64,000 nucleotides of DNA from Litsea cubeba (GCA_012931725.1 WHSA01000067.1:159620-223619); one strand, 5' to 3'; positions 33,101-43,908 are shown, counted from the stretch's first letter. Numbers and translations are program-made. The notes: generated by a model not told the origin, from the letters alone.

Positions 33101-34932
33101 GTAGTGCCCAATGATTTCAATTTACAAGATACCACCTAAAAGTTACTCCACTGGATACAGTATTGGATATTGGACTGGATATAGTATCAGATGAACCTAT
33201 CATAACAACTGAGTTATTCGAAACGCTCAAACAGCAACCAATCAGTCAAATAATTTTCACTGGGCTCTAATGCTTCAACTAGTCAGATACAACCTCTCCA
33301 AATAACTAATCAAAAGAGAAAACAGCAAATACTGGTGAGACTTTTGAACTATCACATCAAATAGGTACTAGAGACCAATTTCCACTTTCAAAAGGGAGAG
33401 AAACAAAAAGGGTAACAAATTCTGCAACTAAGCACATAGAGAATGACAAGGTAAGGAATCTACAACTAGATATGTTCAAACAGATAAAGAGGAAGTGATA
33501 CTTTTGTACATTACATTAGACTCATCTTTGTTTCTATCAGATTCAATGGTTACAATCAGAAAACACGTACAAATCAAAAGTTTAAGGGAAATAATACAAC
33601 TGTTGGAACTCGGAATTAAAAAAAAAAACAGATAACATAGGGTCCTATAGTTCTAACACCCTCAAAACTAAACATTGAATAACCAATAGCTTCAATCCAA
33701 TAGAATCCATATTGAAGCACCCAATACATACAACTCCAAAACTCAACAACACCTGAAATCCAATTCACCCAAATGCCAAACCTCAAAACAAAAAACATTC
33801 AAATCGGAATTCAATGACCTTAAATCAAAATCCCCCAGAATCAGTTACAAAATCACTGCACCCCAAATAGCAAAAACTAAAATTCAGATGGATTCAAGCA
33901 TCATAAAGTCTAAACAACCAACAAATCCAAAGACCCAGAAGATATCAGATTGAAATACCTGAAATGGTAGTGGCCAAGACCATGCTTCACACCCCACTTG
34001 AACTCTCCAACATATCGACTCCCATCCTCACAGGTATGAACTCCACTCCCATGGCTCTGCCCGCTCGACCACTCTCCGGCGTAGACGTCCCCGGTGTAGA
34101 ACCTGTAGACCCCATATCCATGCCGGAGACCCTGCCGGTACTGACCGCGATACCGGCTTCCTCTCGCCCACGTCTCCACCCCATAACCATCATACTTCTC
34201 ATCGACCCAATCACCCTCATACCTCCCACTCATGTAGTAGTAATACACGCCGCTGCCGGAGCACTTTCCGTTGTGGAATTCACCCTCGTAGACATCTCCA
34301 TTGCTGTAGACACGCACCCAGGAGCCAGAATTCGGCCGTTTCTCCGACTTGGGCTTGGAGCCAATGGACCAGAAGACTGGCGCAGAGGGGCGGCGAGCGG
34401 CCGGGGAGGAGGAGGAGGAGGGGAAGAGATTGAGAGAGAAAGAGCGGCGGAGGGCGAGGTTGAGGGAAAGGACGAGGGCGGCGGAAAAGGCGAGTGCGGA
34501 GAGGAGATCAAGGAAGAAGGAGTGGGGGTTGAAGAGGAAGAAGTAGACAGAAGGGAGAGAGAGGAGGAGGAGGAGGTGGAGGTGGGGGAATTGGAGGCGG
34601 AAGGCGGGTTTTGTGGGGTGATTGGAGGTGGAGGAGTGGAGGAGGAGAGAGTTAGAGGTTGAAGATGAGGATGATGATGAAGGGTGGGAGGAGGTGGAGT
34701 TCATGAGAGGTCTCTTGTGGGGTGTGGAGAGGAAGGTGGGTGTTTCATTTTTTTGGATTTGGAGATTTGGGTTTTCTTGGATTTGGGGTATTTGAATCTG
34801 GGGTACTTCGATTTGGATTTGGATACTGTTGGGTTCCTGGGAATTGAGAAGAGGAGGAGGTTTGGGATTGAAATCGGAAGAGATGCCTCTGCTTTCTGTT
34901 CCGATCTGGAGGTTGGTTTTCTTCTGATGCAT
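27185..34932 (-). CDS. MORN-repeat membrane protein, three exons, intact
   Basis: Exons on the - strand are 34,932-33,959, 28,024-27,766 and 27,361-27,185, with GT-AG borders; the total codes for 469 residues. The N-terminal third is Pro/Ser-rich and carries two hydrophobic stretches (LHLLLLLSLPSVYFFLF and LLSALAFSAALVLSLNLAL), probably membrane segments. From about residue 205 there are seven MORN repeats, for example YSNGDVYEGEF, YTGDVYAGEW, NGDTYAGEYF and NGHRYEGAW. The C-terminus is an Ala/Arg-rich helix (EARRAAEKAYDVPRVDERVN) ending PIPIV, which I recognise from plant proteins of this family. MORN repeats mediate membrane or lipid association. The exact role is unknown. Intron 1 is 5.9 kb and full of repeats; intron 2 is 404 bp. 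Confidence 0.92.
29157..30057. mobile_element. 901-bp non-autonomous MULE in MORN intron 1
   Basis: A perfect 9-bp duplication, TAAACATAA, flanks it at 29,148-29,156 and 30,058-30,066. Terminal inverted repeats of about 110 bp begin GAGGAAATTA and share GAAAAATCACCTTAGATGTCC and GCCAATTTTCCCCTTT. The interior is pyrimidine-rich on the + strand with no convincing reading frame. No transposase is present. The 9-bp duplication and long inverted repeats place it in the Mutator superfamily. Confidence 0.9.
30520..31045. repeat. Tandem repeat of about 206-217 bp, 2.4 copies
   Basis: ACCATTCCTACC recurs at 30,531, 30,748 and 30,954. Units share GTCATTCCTCCTGGGATT(T/C)GAAC, CTCGGGTGGAGCCCACTCCTC and TTTTCAATACTC. 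On the - strand each unit contains GTTC(A/G)AATCCCAGG, resembling a tRNA B-box, near a TGGTATAAGAGCC-like phrase. The unit may therefore derive from a tRNA-related or LTR-junction sequence; this is inference. Confidence 0.75.
31506..31776. repeat. 107-bp tandem repeat containing SINE head and its insertion site
   Basis: AAATTAGAGAATAAAG starts units at 31,506, 31,613 and 31,720, exactly 107 bp apart. The first two units each contain the 17-bp SINE target site (near 31,546 and 31,653) followed by about 45 bp of SINE 5' sequence (CAACAAGTGGCGGTTCAG). The third runs into the complete SINE at 31,777. Confidence 0.9.
31777..32021 (+). mobile_element. 245-bp tRNA-derived SINE with 17-bp target duplication
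   Basis: The 17-bp direct repeats AATAATCTCTCCGTTAA lie at 31,760-31,776 and 32,022-32,038. The head reads GTGGAAGCTCAGTTGGCC (A-box), then a CTCATAA anticodon-arm-like segment and GTGTTTGACACC (B-box). This resembles an elongator tRNA-Met with CAT anticodon. The body ends in an (ATAAT)-type tail. SINEs are copied by LINE machinery, which explains the long duplication and A/T tail. Confidence 0.88.
32270..32700. repeat. Short tandem repeat and (TTA)n microsatellite
   Basis: About three copies of a ~50-bp unit with GAAATTAAGTCCCTAGATAAAAA lie at 32,270-32,365. A (TTA)n run of about nine units lies at 32,675-32,700. Both are inside MORN intron 1. Confidence 0.8.
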
Positions 34933-35004
34933 TTACATATAGAAAAAGGCCTCCCTGTCTCTCTCTCTAAAAAGAAGATCTTCTTCTCTCTAAAGACTTT
35001 CAGA

Positions 35005-35035
<31 letters not shown>

Positions 35036-35252
35036 TTTCTTCTTCTTGTTTGGATTTAGGAGGTGCAATTGAACTTAGAAGACATATGTCTCTTTTCTAT
35101 CTCTTTCTTTTTTGGTATTGAAATTATGATCTATGAAGAGAGGTTTTGTAGTAGATAGAAAGCATTGTTTTGAGTTTTGAATTTCTTTCTTGCTTTCTTT
35201 CTTCACCCTTTTGTCTACCTCTCTCTTCTCACACTTTCTGGTCTTTTTTTAA
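34933..35252 (-). promoter_or_regulatory. Upstream and leader region of the MORN gene
   Basis: This is the interval between the MORN start codon and the palindromic element. It contains a (CTT)n tract at about 35,006-35,045, which is GAA-rich on the coding strand, and more CT runs. The native proximal promoter must be squeezed into these 320 bp or lie beyond the insertion. I saw no clear TATA box. Confidence 0.5.
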
Positions 35253-36462
35253 GAGTCCTGCTATTGGGACACAGATTTTTTCTTTTCCCACACACACACT
35301 TTAAAAAAAAAAAAAAAAAATTGTGAAATGACCTCCTTGCCCACCCTCTTCCTTTCTATCTCCCCCACCTCCCCTTTTCACCTCCGGCTCCGGCCGGCGC
35401 CGGCGCCGGCGCCGGCCGAACTCCTCCCCTTCTCTCTCTCTCTCTCCCTCTCCTCCCTCCCTCTCCCTCTCCCTCTCCCTTTCCCTCCCCACTGTTTTCT
35501 CCCTCTCCCTCCCCACTGTTTTCTCTCTTTCCTCCTCCCTTTCCCTCCCCCCACCTCCCCCTTTCACCTCCGGCTCCGGCCAGCCGGCGCCGGCCCGGCC
35601 GAACTCCTCCCCTTCTCTCTCTCCCTCTCCCTCTCCCTTTCTCTCCCCACTGTTTTCTCCCTCTCCCTCCCCCACTGTTTTCTCCCTCTCCCTTTCTCTC
35701 CCCACTGTTTCCTCCCTCTCCCACCCTCTCCCTCCCCCACTGTTCTCTCCCCCTTCTCCCGGTCTCTCCCTCCCTATCTCTCTCCCTCTCCTTCTTTCTC
35801 TCCCTTCTCCCTGTCTCGGTCTCTCCCTTCCTTTCCCCCGCCGGCAGCAGCAGATCCCGATCTGCTGCTGCCGGCGGGGGAAAGGAAGGGAGGACCGAGA
35901 CAGGAGAAGGGAAGAGAAAGAAGGAGAGGGAGAGAGATAGGGAGGGAGAGACCGGGAGAAGGGGGAGAGAACAGTGGGGGAGGGAGAGGGTGGAGAGGGA
36001 GGAACAGTGAGGAGAGAAAGGGAGAGGGAGAAAACAGTGGGGGAGGGAGAGGGAGAAAAACAGTGGGGAGAGAAAGGGAGAGGGAGAGGGAGAGAGAGAA
36101 GGGGAGGAGTTCGGCCGGGCCGGCGCCGGCTGGCCGGAGCCGGAGGTGAAAGGGGGAGGTGGGGGGAGGGAAAGGGAGGAGGAAAGAGAGAAAAACAGTG
36201 GGAGGGAGAGGGAGAAAACAGTGGGGAGGGAAAGGGAGAGGGAGAGGGAGAGGGAGGGAGGAGAGGGAGAGAGAGAGAGAGAGAGAAGGGGAGGAGTTCG
36301 GCCGGCGCCGGCGCCGGCGCCGGCCGGAGCCGGAGGTGAAAAGGGGAGGTGGGGGAGATAGAAAGGAAGAGGGTGGGCAAGGAGGTCATTTCACAATTTT
36401 TTTTTTTTTTTTAAAAGTGTGTGTGTGGGAAAAGAAAAATCTGTGTCCCAATAGCAGGACTC
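35253..36462. mobile_element. 1210-bp foldback element: two 604-bp arms around a 2-bp centre
   Basis: The left arm, 35,253-35,856, mirrors the right arm, 35,859-36,462, around CAGATC-CC-GATCTG. The ends read GAGTCCTGCTATTGGGACAC and its complement. Both arms carry the same GCCGGCGCC block and an A/T homopolymer of 18 against 16 bases. The left arm is CT-rich and the right arm GA-rich. Flanks TTTTTTTAA and TTTTTTAA suggest an 8-9 bp target duplication. Arm length and duplication fit a foldback Mutator- or hAT-type element. It lies about 320 bp upstream of the MORN start codon. Confidence 0.88.
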
Positions 36463-36516
36463 TTTTTTAATGGGATCTTTGGTCTTTTTTTGCAGAGAGA
36501 CCTGAGGCATCAACTC

Positions 36517-36645
36517 TAATTGAGACATGCCCTAGTATTTGTTTTAAACTACTTAAATGCCATTCCTCTCTCGCTCCTTTTTCCTCTAAATCATTTTCAC
36601 AGACATTAATCTCGAAATTACAATAGTTTAGAAAGTTTTACCCAA
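36517..36645. repeat. Dispersed repeat, copy 1 (partner at 38,886-39,010)
   Basis: Both copies share CTCTAATTG(A/G)GACATGCC, CTAGTATTTGTTTTAAACTA and ATCATTTTCACA(G/A)ACATTAATC. They are direct repeats about 2.37 kb apart and bracket the U-box remnant. Their origin is not clear. Confidence 0.75.
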
Positions 36646-36794
36646 AAATAGATTGTAGGTGGCCGTTGCATAAAAAATAATAATAATAATACATCGAGCC
36701 TTGCAAGTGGGGTCCTCATTTGACACGCCTCTGCAAGAGAGAATACATAGGCTTCTTTAGGACATATTTTTTTACAAGCATTTCTGACAGGACT

Positions 36795-37412
36795 TCAGGC
36801 TGTTTGTGAATTCAAAAATTCCTGTAAGAAATTTAATGTTCTTTTAATGGAATTCTCAGTATTCAAAGTAGCCAGAATTCTCAAATGCCAAAAATGTGAA
36901 ATTTCACAATGGTAGCCCATCCAAGAGCATTTCAAAATTATGAAACTCTGAGAAGTTTGATTGGAACTCCGGCACCCAAGTGTAAACCCTCCTACCAACA
37001 ATAAAGTGGGCTCCATATTCACAATTATAAACCATGCAATTCCTATCAAGATGGGTCCATGTTCAAATTCTAAAATTGAGTCTCATACTTTAGTTTATAA
37101 AATATGCACTCATGTACCATATACATGAGGTGGGTCCACATTATAATTCTTACAGTTGGGTATCAAGTTCACAACCACAAAAGGTGGGTCCCATGTATTA
37201 CAATGCATAAAATGTGTAATTCCAGTCTAGAATTTATGTAGCAATGAAACAAGAGTTTTATGAGATTCTCAGGCAAGAATTCAAATGGAAATGAAACATA
37301 GAATTCAGAAATGACGAAATTCAATGGTATTTTAGAATTCCAGCATTTGGAATTTCCAGACAACTTCCAGATATGAATTCTTGGAATTCTAGTAAAGAAA
37401 CAGGCCCTTCGG
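36795..37412. mobile_element. Candidate degenerate TIR element
   Basis: The left end AGGCTGTTTGTGAATTC and the right end, read in reverse as GGGCCTGTTTCTTTAC, resemble the GGGCCTGTTTG ends at 31,439. The interior is rich in GAATTC-like phrases. No clear target duplication is visible. Confidence 0.3.
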
Positions 37413-37429
37413 CTCATGTTTCTAAGCAA

Positions 37430-38600
37430 CAGGAACAGATAGAGATGAGGTCGTTCCTTCCTTCTCCGGCCACGTCACTGCAACTGCGGCGACGATGTTT
37501 CTCCTCCGACAGTGAGACCACTGCAAGCTTACCAATCTATTATCAGTCTCCTCTGATTCCATATATTGACGGAACCCAGACCCACTCCAAAATTGAACAT
37601 GAATAGGTCAACTTGAGTGTGGTGTGTATGCCTTAGATATGGAGATTTCTCCGAAAGATTGGGAGGTGGGGTTAATAGATTGGAACTGAAGAAGATGATT
37701 GAAGAACGAGGTCTTTGTGATGTCCCGTCTGTTTTCTTCTGCCCCATCTCTCTAGAGCCTATGCAAGACACTGTAACTCTCTGCTCTGCACTAGCCAGGC
37801 CTATGAAAGATCAAACATCCTGACAGAGGCGGACCCATGTTGTAAGTACCTGGGGCGGTCGCCCCAGGTCCGATCTGCATCGTCCCTTAACTTCAATGGA
37901 TATCTTCAATATTTAATGAGGCAGATTAGAAAACGCCCCGGGTGCTTTGTTGAAAAAATCGCCCTCTTTCTAATTTGCTAATGCACATTCTACAATATCT
38001 AATCCAATCTCCTAAAATCTCTCTCATCTTACCAATCTAATCTTCTCCTAAAACCTCTCTCATCTTATCGTTTCCTACAATTTCTCAATAAATTTTTATT
38101 ACATTTCATTCTACAATCCCAATTAATACAAAATACCTATTAAGGTCAGAATGAGACTAATGCACGTGCAACATTCACTATTTTGAGGGAGTGTTTATAT
38201 ATATTGTTTTACCCATCCACTCATATAAATAATCATTTTGTGGGACCCAATTGATAAAGATCATATCACTTTGCGTTACCTTAAGGATAAATAGTTATTG
38301 CGAAATCTTTGAGGTAATTAAAAAGCTTTTACGAGAATTGAGTTCTTTATCCTTAATTTGCCAAAAAAAAAAAAAAACTTAGAACCATGCAATCAGTGGA
38401 GATTATTTGTCGTCGGCGTTGATGATTGGTAGTTGCGATGATTTTAATTTTTATAATTGAACATCCTCCGCCCCACCCAAATGAGAATCCTGGGTCCGCC
38501 ACTGCATCCTGAAATGGTTTTCACTGGATCATCTCACATGCCCTACCACAATGCAAGAACTCTAGGACGATTCTACCAGATTCTATTTGCTTGGGGGATG
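37430..38600 (+). pseudogene. U-box E3 ubiquitin ligase (PUB-type) gene fragment, interrupted by a hAT element
   Basis: The segment LELKKMIEERGLCDVPSVFF followed by CPISLEPMQDTVTLCS (to about 37,790) is the start of a plant U-box. It resembles the PUB30/31 group as I remember it. After TCTG a five-base insertion (CACTA) shifts the frame; the other frame continues QAYERSNIL. At 37,824 a 681-bp hAT element interrupts the codon after ATCCTG. After it (38,511 on) the U-box resumes KWFSLDHLTCPTTMQEL, then TAG where Trp is usual. U-box proteins pass ubiquitin from E2 to substrates. Homology is lost after about 38,570. The remnant cannot encode a working ligase. Confidence 0.82.
37824..38504. mobile_element. 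681-bp non-autonomous hAT element with perfect 8-bp duplication
   Basis: CATCCTGA flanks it at 37,816-37,823 and 38,505-38,512. The ends are CAGAGGCGGACCCATG on the left and CTGGGTCCGCCACTG on the right, the CAGNGGCGGA terminus of many plant hAT elements. The interior is AT-rich without a transposase. Confidence 0.93.
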
Positions 38601-38885
38601 GATTACTACGATGAGTGGCGATTGAACTGAGGTGGCCCGACATCCTACTTCCTCAGTTCTGGCCAAGCAGAGCCTAAAGAGACCGTCCATAGCCCTATTC
38701 TTCTCTACAACAGACAGTGGATAATGAGCGACGCTGGCATAACTCCCGTCAAAGAGATGAGCGACGATAGCGTCGCTGCTCTCAAAGTTCTTTAAAAAAA
38801 CGAAAATGGGTTTCGTGCTGCCTGAACTACGATCCCATTTTTCGTGCAACGTCCACTTACGAGTTACGATGTGTTTTCCAGCAAA

Positions 38886-39010
38886 AACCTCTAATTGGGA
38901 CATGCCCTAGTATTTGTTTTAAACTATTTAAATGCCATTCCCCTCTCTTTCCTTTTCCTCTAATCATTTTCACAAACATTAATCTTGAGAGTACTATAGT
39001 TTATTAGGTT
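38886..39010. repeat. Dispersed repeat, copy 2
   Basis: Second copy of the sequence at 36,517-36,645, with small indels and substitutions throughout, so the duplication is not recent. Confidence 0.75.
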
Positions 39011-39230
39011 TCCTTGGATATTATTTGGAAAATATTGTTAAAATTAAGGGTATTTACCTTCCATTTGTCTTTTTTTACTTACAATACCTTCATTTACCTC
39101 TGTTTTAGTTATTCTAGGATTATTTCTTTTTACCTCAATTAAGGGGGCTGAGACCCAAGAGACCCCACTCAAGTGGGAATGAGAGCCCATACAAGTGGGA
39201 AGATGAAGCCCATGTAATAAAATTTATAAT

Positions 39231-39605
39231 AATTATGGGAGGCGGTCCTGTAAGGACTGTCCTTACGATTTACCATAAGGACAGCCTATTGGGGCCCACC
39301 GTGAGACCCTACTTGTCATGGGACAAGAGGGGATTGAAAGATCCAAGTGGGGTCAACTTACATATCAAATTTGAAGTCAATATAATATTTCTAACCCCTT
39401 CATCCAAGGTCCACAAATTTAATAGCTTTATAACAAAGAAAAAAAATTGACCTTCAATCCAACAGTCTAGCTCATCCGAATCCATGCAAATTCATGGGAT
39501 TCATTGCCTATAAGGGGGTTGTGAATGAGTGATCAATTTGGATTGATCATGAGGTAGGCTCCAATGGGCGTTCCGAACCATAAGGATACAGGACCCGCCT
39601 AATAA
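39231..39605. mobile_element. Candidate MITE, about 370 bp
   Basis: The left end GGAGGCGGTCCTGTAAGGAC pairs imperfectly with the right end CCTTATGGTTCGG region, which reads on the other strand as AGGCGGGTCCTGTATCCTTA (shown complement of 39,583-39,602). The interior includes CCATAAGGACAG. No target duplication could be matched. Confidence 0.4.
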
Positions 39606-39990
39606 AGTTTCCATTGAATATGTTGGGTCTTTTTTTTTTTTGCATCAAATTCCTTTTATGGTCTTCAGTGCGAAGGAATTCATGAAACCATACAACACCT
39701 ATACAACTTATTAATTATATTTTTCTTCCAAAATTCTACTCATAGAGACAGTTAGAAAAGCTATTTTGTTTGTGTATCCTTAAGCTTACTTTAAAACAGA
39801 ATATAAAGTCTTCTTCATCGTTGTATATTATCAATTAAAACATAGTCCTATAAATATTACAAATTGTTTTTTTATTACATCACATGCACTCAGAATTTCA
39901 CATCATCTCCATTCACAAGTACAACATTTCATCTTAAATCAATAAACATTCACAACCTACTAAAAGGAAAGAGATAACCACAAAGAAGAT

Positions 39991-40653
39991 TGTAGGGACG
40001 CGAACTGAGGAGGTAACCCGTAGGAGTCGCACAGCTGGTCCCCCACAGGGGGTAGGCGGGGCCCAGAGCCCCGCGCCTATTGTATACACTCGGGTTGTAA
40101 CCTTTGGTTGTAACCCTTGTGCGTTTGTCCCACATCGAGTGTGAGGGCCTCCCACCCTTGGTATATTAGCCTTGGCGTAACCTAAGGGTGTACCACCACA
40201 CCTCCCCGTGGAGGAGTGTGGTGGTACACCCTTAGGTTACGCCAAGGCTAATATACCAAGGGTGGGAGGCCCTCACACTCGATGTGGGACAAACGCACAA
40301 GGGTTACAACCAAAGGTTACAACCCGAGTGTATACAATAGGCGCGGGGCTCTGGGCCCCGCCTACCCCCTGTGGGGGACCAGCTGTGCGACTCCTACGGG
40401 TTACCTCCTCAGTTCGCGTCCCTACAAAAAGGCCGGCCTTTTTGTAGGGACGCGAACTGAGGAGGTAACCCGTAGGAGTCGCACAGCTGGTCCCCCACAG
40501 GGGGTAGGCGGGGCCCAGAGCCCCGCGCCTATTGTATACACTCGGGTTGTAACCTTTGGTTGTAACCCTCATGCGTTTGTCCCACATCGAGTGTGAGGGC
40601 CTCCCACCCTTGGTATATTAGCCTTGGCGTAACCTAAGGGTGTACCACCACAC
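39991..40653. repeat. A-A'-A inverted triplication, 211-bp units
   Basis: Unit 1 (39,991-40,201) and inverted unit 2 (40,216-40,426) appear identical; unit 3 (40,443-40,653) differs at two bases (CTTGTGCG against CTCATGCG). Spacers are 14 bp (CTCCCCGTGGAGGA-like) and 16 bp (AAAAAGGCCGGCCTTT-like, itself palindromic). Each unit holds TTTGTCCCACATCGAGTG. Open frames read across this region on both strands are mirror artefacts. Confidence 0.95.
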
Positions 40654-41622
40654 CTCCCCACCAATTGTGTGGGGAGATTTCCAGAGCTACAGGATTAAGC
40701 TAATCACAGCCATCAGATGGGTTTAAGCATCCTCACGTGCCATCCGCGTGCCGTCTACGTAGCACCGATCTCATCCCGGCTACTAGGACAAAGGCCTCGG
40801 CCGACATCAAATATCTCCAGGCCACAAGCGCCGAACTGGACCACCTCGGGCATCATCTCGGCAAAGAGTCCATCTCGGCAAGGCCACCCCGGATGCCATC
40901 TCAGCAAATAACCCTACCTCGGCTAAAGCTACCTCGGCTGAAGAAGCCAGGACAGTAGCCGAAGCAAGAAAGAACCTTCGCTTGGGCCCCTCATCCCCCA
41001 CGTCATCAGGCACGTGGAGGGATTGGGTCACGAGCTAGTGGGACAGATATGACATCCAGCCGCCCACTATCTTCACCAGATCGCCACATGGCAGCATCCA
41101 GCGGCTGAGGCCACTTCAGGGCAAGGCCCGAGGGAAGATCCGCTGGTACTCCTACCGCCAAAGGCGCCCAACACAATCTGGCCCAACAAGACACGCATTT
41201 AATGCAATGTGGGCTGACCCGACTGGCATTAAATGCTGAGTGAGCCGGATTAGACTGCATTTATTACTTTGTGGGCTGATCATGACTTTCCAGTCAGATC
41301 ATGGGACCCACACCAAGATATTCTCTGAGAGATACGATCCAAACCTCTATAAATAGAACTTCATGCAACATGCAAGGTACGCCCATTTTCCATTCACAGA
41401 GCCCTTACTCTGTCTTTCTTCTCCCTCTCCTTCCATTGTTCCAGTTCCCATACTGACTTTGGCATCGGAGAGCCTTGCGCCGCTCAGGCCAGGGTCCTCT
41501 GACCGTTTGCTACTCTCTTTCAGGCTTTCGGACGGCATCCAGACAGTCCAGACACCATCATCTTCCCGGATAAGTCCTGTAAGGCACCCTCTTATTGTGG
41601 GTCATAATTTTCTGCACCTACA
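39991..41622 (+). mobile_element. Solo LTR with an inverted triplication of its 5' end
   Basis: AAGAT flanks it at 39,986-39,990 and 41,623-41,627, a perfect 5-bp duplication. The ends read TGTAGGGACGCG and CACCTACA, the TG...CA form of an LTR. The first 211 bp (39,991-40,201) recur inverted at 40,216-40,426 and again in direct orientation at 40,443-40,653. The remainder contains a TATAAATA box near 41,349 followed by ACTGACTTTGGCATCGGAG, a phrase typical of Ty3-type LTR leaders. No internal domain or second LTR is seen. Confidence 0.85.
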
Positions 41623-41627
41623 AAGAT

Positions 41628-42501
41628 GAAGATGAAGTGCAGTCGGGCCGAACAAGGATAAGTAAACAAATGAAAGATAAATAAAGAGAATCAACGGCCA
41701 GAATCTTTAAACCCCTAAAGAGGAAGAAAAGAAATACTGAGAAGAACGAGTAGAAAATATAAGAAAGAAAGGAGTTTTTTTTGCTAAGGATTCATATCTA
41801 ATATCTAACAATATCGTCTAATAAATGCAAAACATTAAAAAAGGAAAAAAAAAAAAAGGAAAAACCAGTGTGAGGCCCTCACACGTTAATATGAAGTGCT
41901 TGGCCCCTCCGGGAAAACCGGCGTGAGGCCCTCACACGTTAATATGAAGTGCTTAGCCCCTCCACCATTATATACAAGTATAAGGAGATTTTTTCTATAA
42001 AAACACCCTAAATTTTAAATTAACTTTTATATGACTAAAGTGGCTAATAAATAGAAAATATATATTAGATACCCATAAAAAGGTTATCCAATTGGGTTTG
42101 CGGAGGAATGAAAAATGTTATCCTTGGAACTTGTTTTTCGTAGCACTCTACTAGCATGCCCTTACAAGAGGATTGAACTCACACTAAGTACACCAAATAC
42201 CTGCCATACCTCCCTAGCTAGATTAACCTTTACACTCATTTGTTGCAAATTTTGGCTTGGTACTTCCCGGTACCTCCCAATATTAGCTTGGTTGCATGAA
42301 AGAAATGAAATTTTAGTGCAAACATAGCTCCTTTTCTTCTTCTTTTTTCCCTTGATTTTCCTATATGAGAACATTGATCTAAGAGGATTTCTTCCAATTA
42401 GCTAGAGTCTCATAAGTTGCCTTGCCACTAAACTATAGTACAAACTTAGCTCCTTTGATGCAGTTTATTTTGTTGGTTTTTCTGTATATTTGACATTTTT
42501 T
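41628..42501. other. Non-coding interval with a 53-bp tandem duplication
   Basis: GTGAGGCCCTCACACGTTAA with ATATGAAGTGCTT(G/A)GCCCC recurs at about 41,870 and 41,923, 53 bp apart. GTGAGGCCCTCAC is palindromic. No gene is seen in the rest. Confidence 0.7.
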
Positions 42502-42659
42502 TCAATATATACTAGCAAAACCCCGTGGATAATCACGAAATTACCAAATGCACAGACTGATATGAATTATTTTTAATAAATTTATTAATTAGTAAACTTG
42601 TGAGTCCTTTTTTTGTTGCTAATTTTATCTTTATGTTTTTTTCAAAATGTTTTATTCTT

Positions 42660-43908
42660 TAGGTGAGGCATGAATTGATTAAGAAAGATCAAATGATCAT
42701 AGACCTAACAAATTGATCTAATATATTTAAGTGTGACCAAGATGAATGGGGTTCATCATCTCTATTCTAACCGTTCATAAAATCAAATGATGCGGGCTGG
42801 GACCCATTAATTGATTGATAAAGATCAAATGATCATAGACCTCTCAAATTGACCAAACCTAACCTATTTGAGTGGGACCCCAAGATGAATGGGGTCCACC
42901 ATCTATATTCTAACGGTCCATAAAACCATATTATGCGGGATGGGACCCATGAATTGATTAAAAAAGATCAAATGATCGTAGACCTAACAAATTGACCTAA
43001 TGTATTTAAGTGGGACCCAGATGAATGGGGTCCACCATCTTTATTCTAACCGTCCATAAAATCAAATGATGCGGGCCGGAACCCATTAATTGATTGATAA
43101 AGATCAAATGATCATAGACCTCTCAAATTGACCAAACCTAACCTATTTAAGTGGGACCCCCAAGATGAATGGGGTCCACCATCTATATTCTAACCGTCCA
43201 TGAAATAATCTGATGCGGGCTAGGACCCATGACTTGCTTGATAATGATCAAAGTATTAAATGATCATAGACATCACAAATTGACCAAACCTAACCTATTT
43301 AAGTGGAACCCCCCAGATGAATGGGGTCCACCATCTCTATTCTAACCGTCCATAAAACCTTATTATGCGGGATGGAACCCATGAATTGATTAAGAAAGAT
43401 CAAAGGATCAAATGATCGTAGACCTAACAAATTGACCAAATATTTTTAAGTGGGACCCAGATGAATGGGGTCCACCATCTTTATTCTAACCGTCCATAAA
43501 ATCAAATGATGCAGGTCGGGACCCATGAATTGATTGATTAAGATCAAATGATCATAGACCTCTCAAATTGACCAAACCTAACCTATTTAAGTTGGACCCC
43601 AAGATGAATGGGGTCCACCATCTATATTCTAACCATCCATGAAACAATATGATGCGGGATGGACCCATGAATTGCTTGATAAAGATCAAAGGATCAAATA
43701 ATCATAGACCTCACAAATTGACCAAACATAAACTATTTAAGTGGAACCCCCCAGATGAATGGGGTCCACCATCTCTATTCTAACCCTCCATAAAACCATA
43801 TTATGCGGGATGGGACCCATGAATTGATTTAAAAAGATCAAAGGATCAAATGATCGTAGACCTAAAAAATTAACCAAATATTTTTAAGTGGGACGCAGAT
43901 GAATGGGG
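42660..43908. repeat. ~147-bp satellite array, left block
   Basis: Monomers share GATGAATGGGGTCCACCATC, TTCTAACCGTCCATAAAA, ATGATGCGGGC(T/C)GGGACCC and GATCAAATGATCATAGACCT. Spacing of TCCACCATCT is 143, 136, 144, 152, 144, 143 and 151 bp from 42,752 on. Monomer types differ by CTTTATTC, CTATATTC or CTCTATTC after CCAC CAT and repeat every third unit (about 440 bp). Confidence 0.92.

Noticed and set aside
35301..36389. Long Pro/Ser- and Arg/Gly-rich open frames on both strands
   Set aside because: They are the two strands of one palindrome giving the same peptide twice from CT- and GA-rich sequence. No start context, domain or codon pattern supports a gene.
38583..38903. 106-residue - strand open frame beside the U-box remnant
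   Set aside because: It is antisense to the pseudogene region and shows no recognisable domain.
40208..40596. Repeated 104-residue open frames on both strands
   Set aside because: They are mirror readings of the 211-bp inverted triplication inside a solo LTR.
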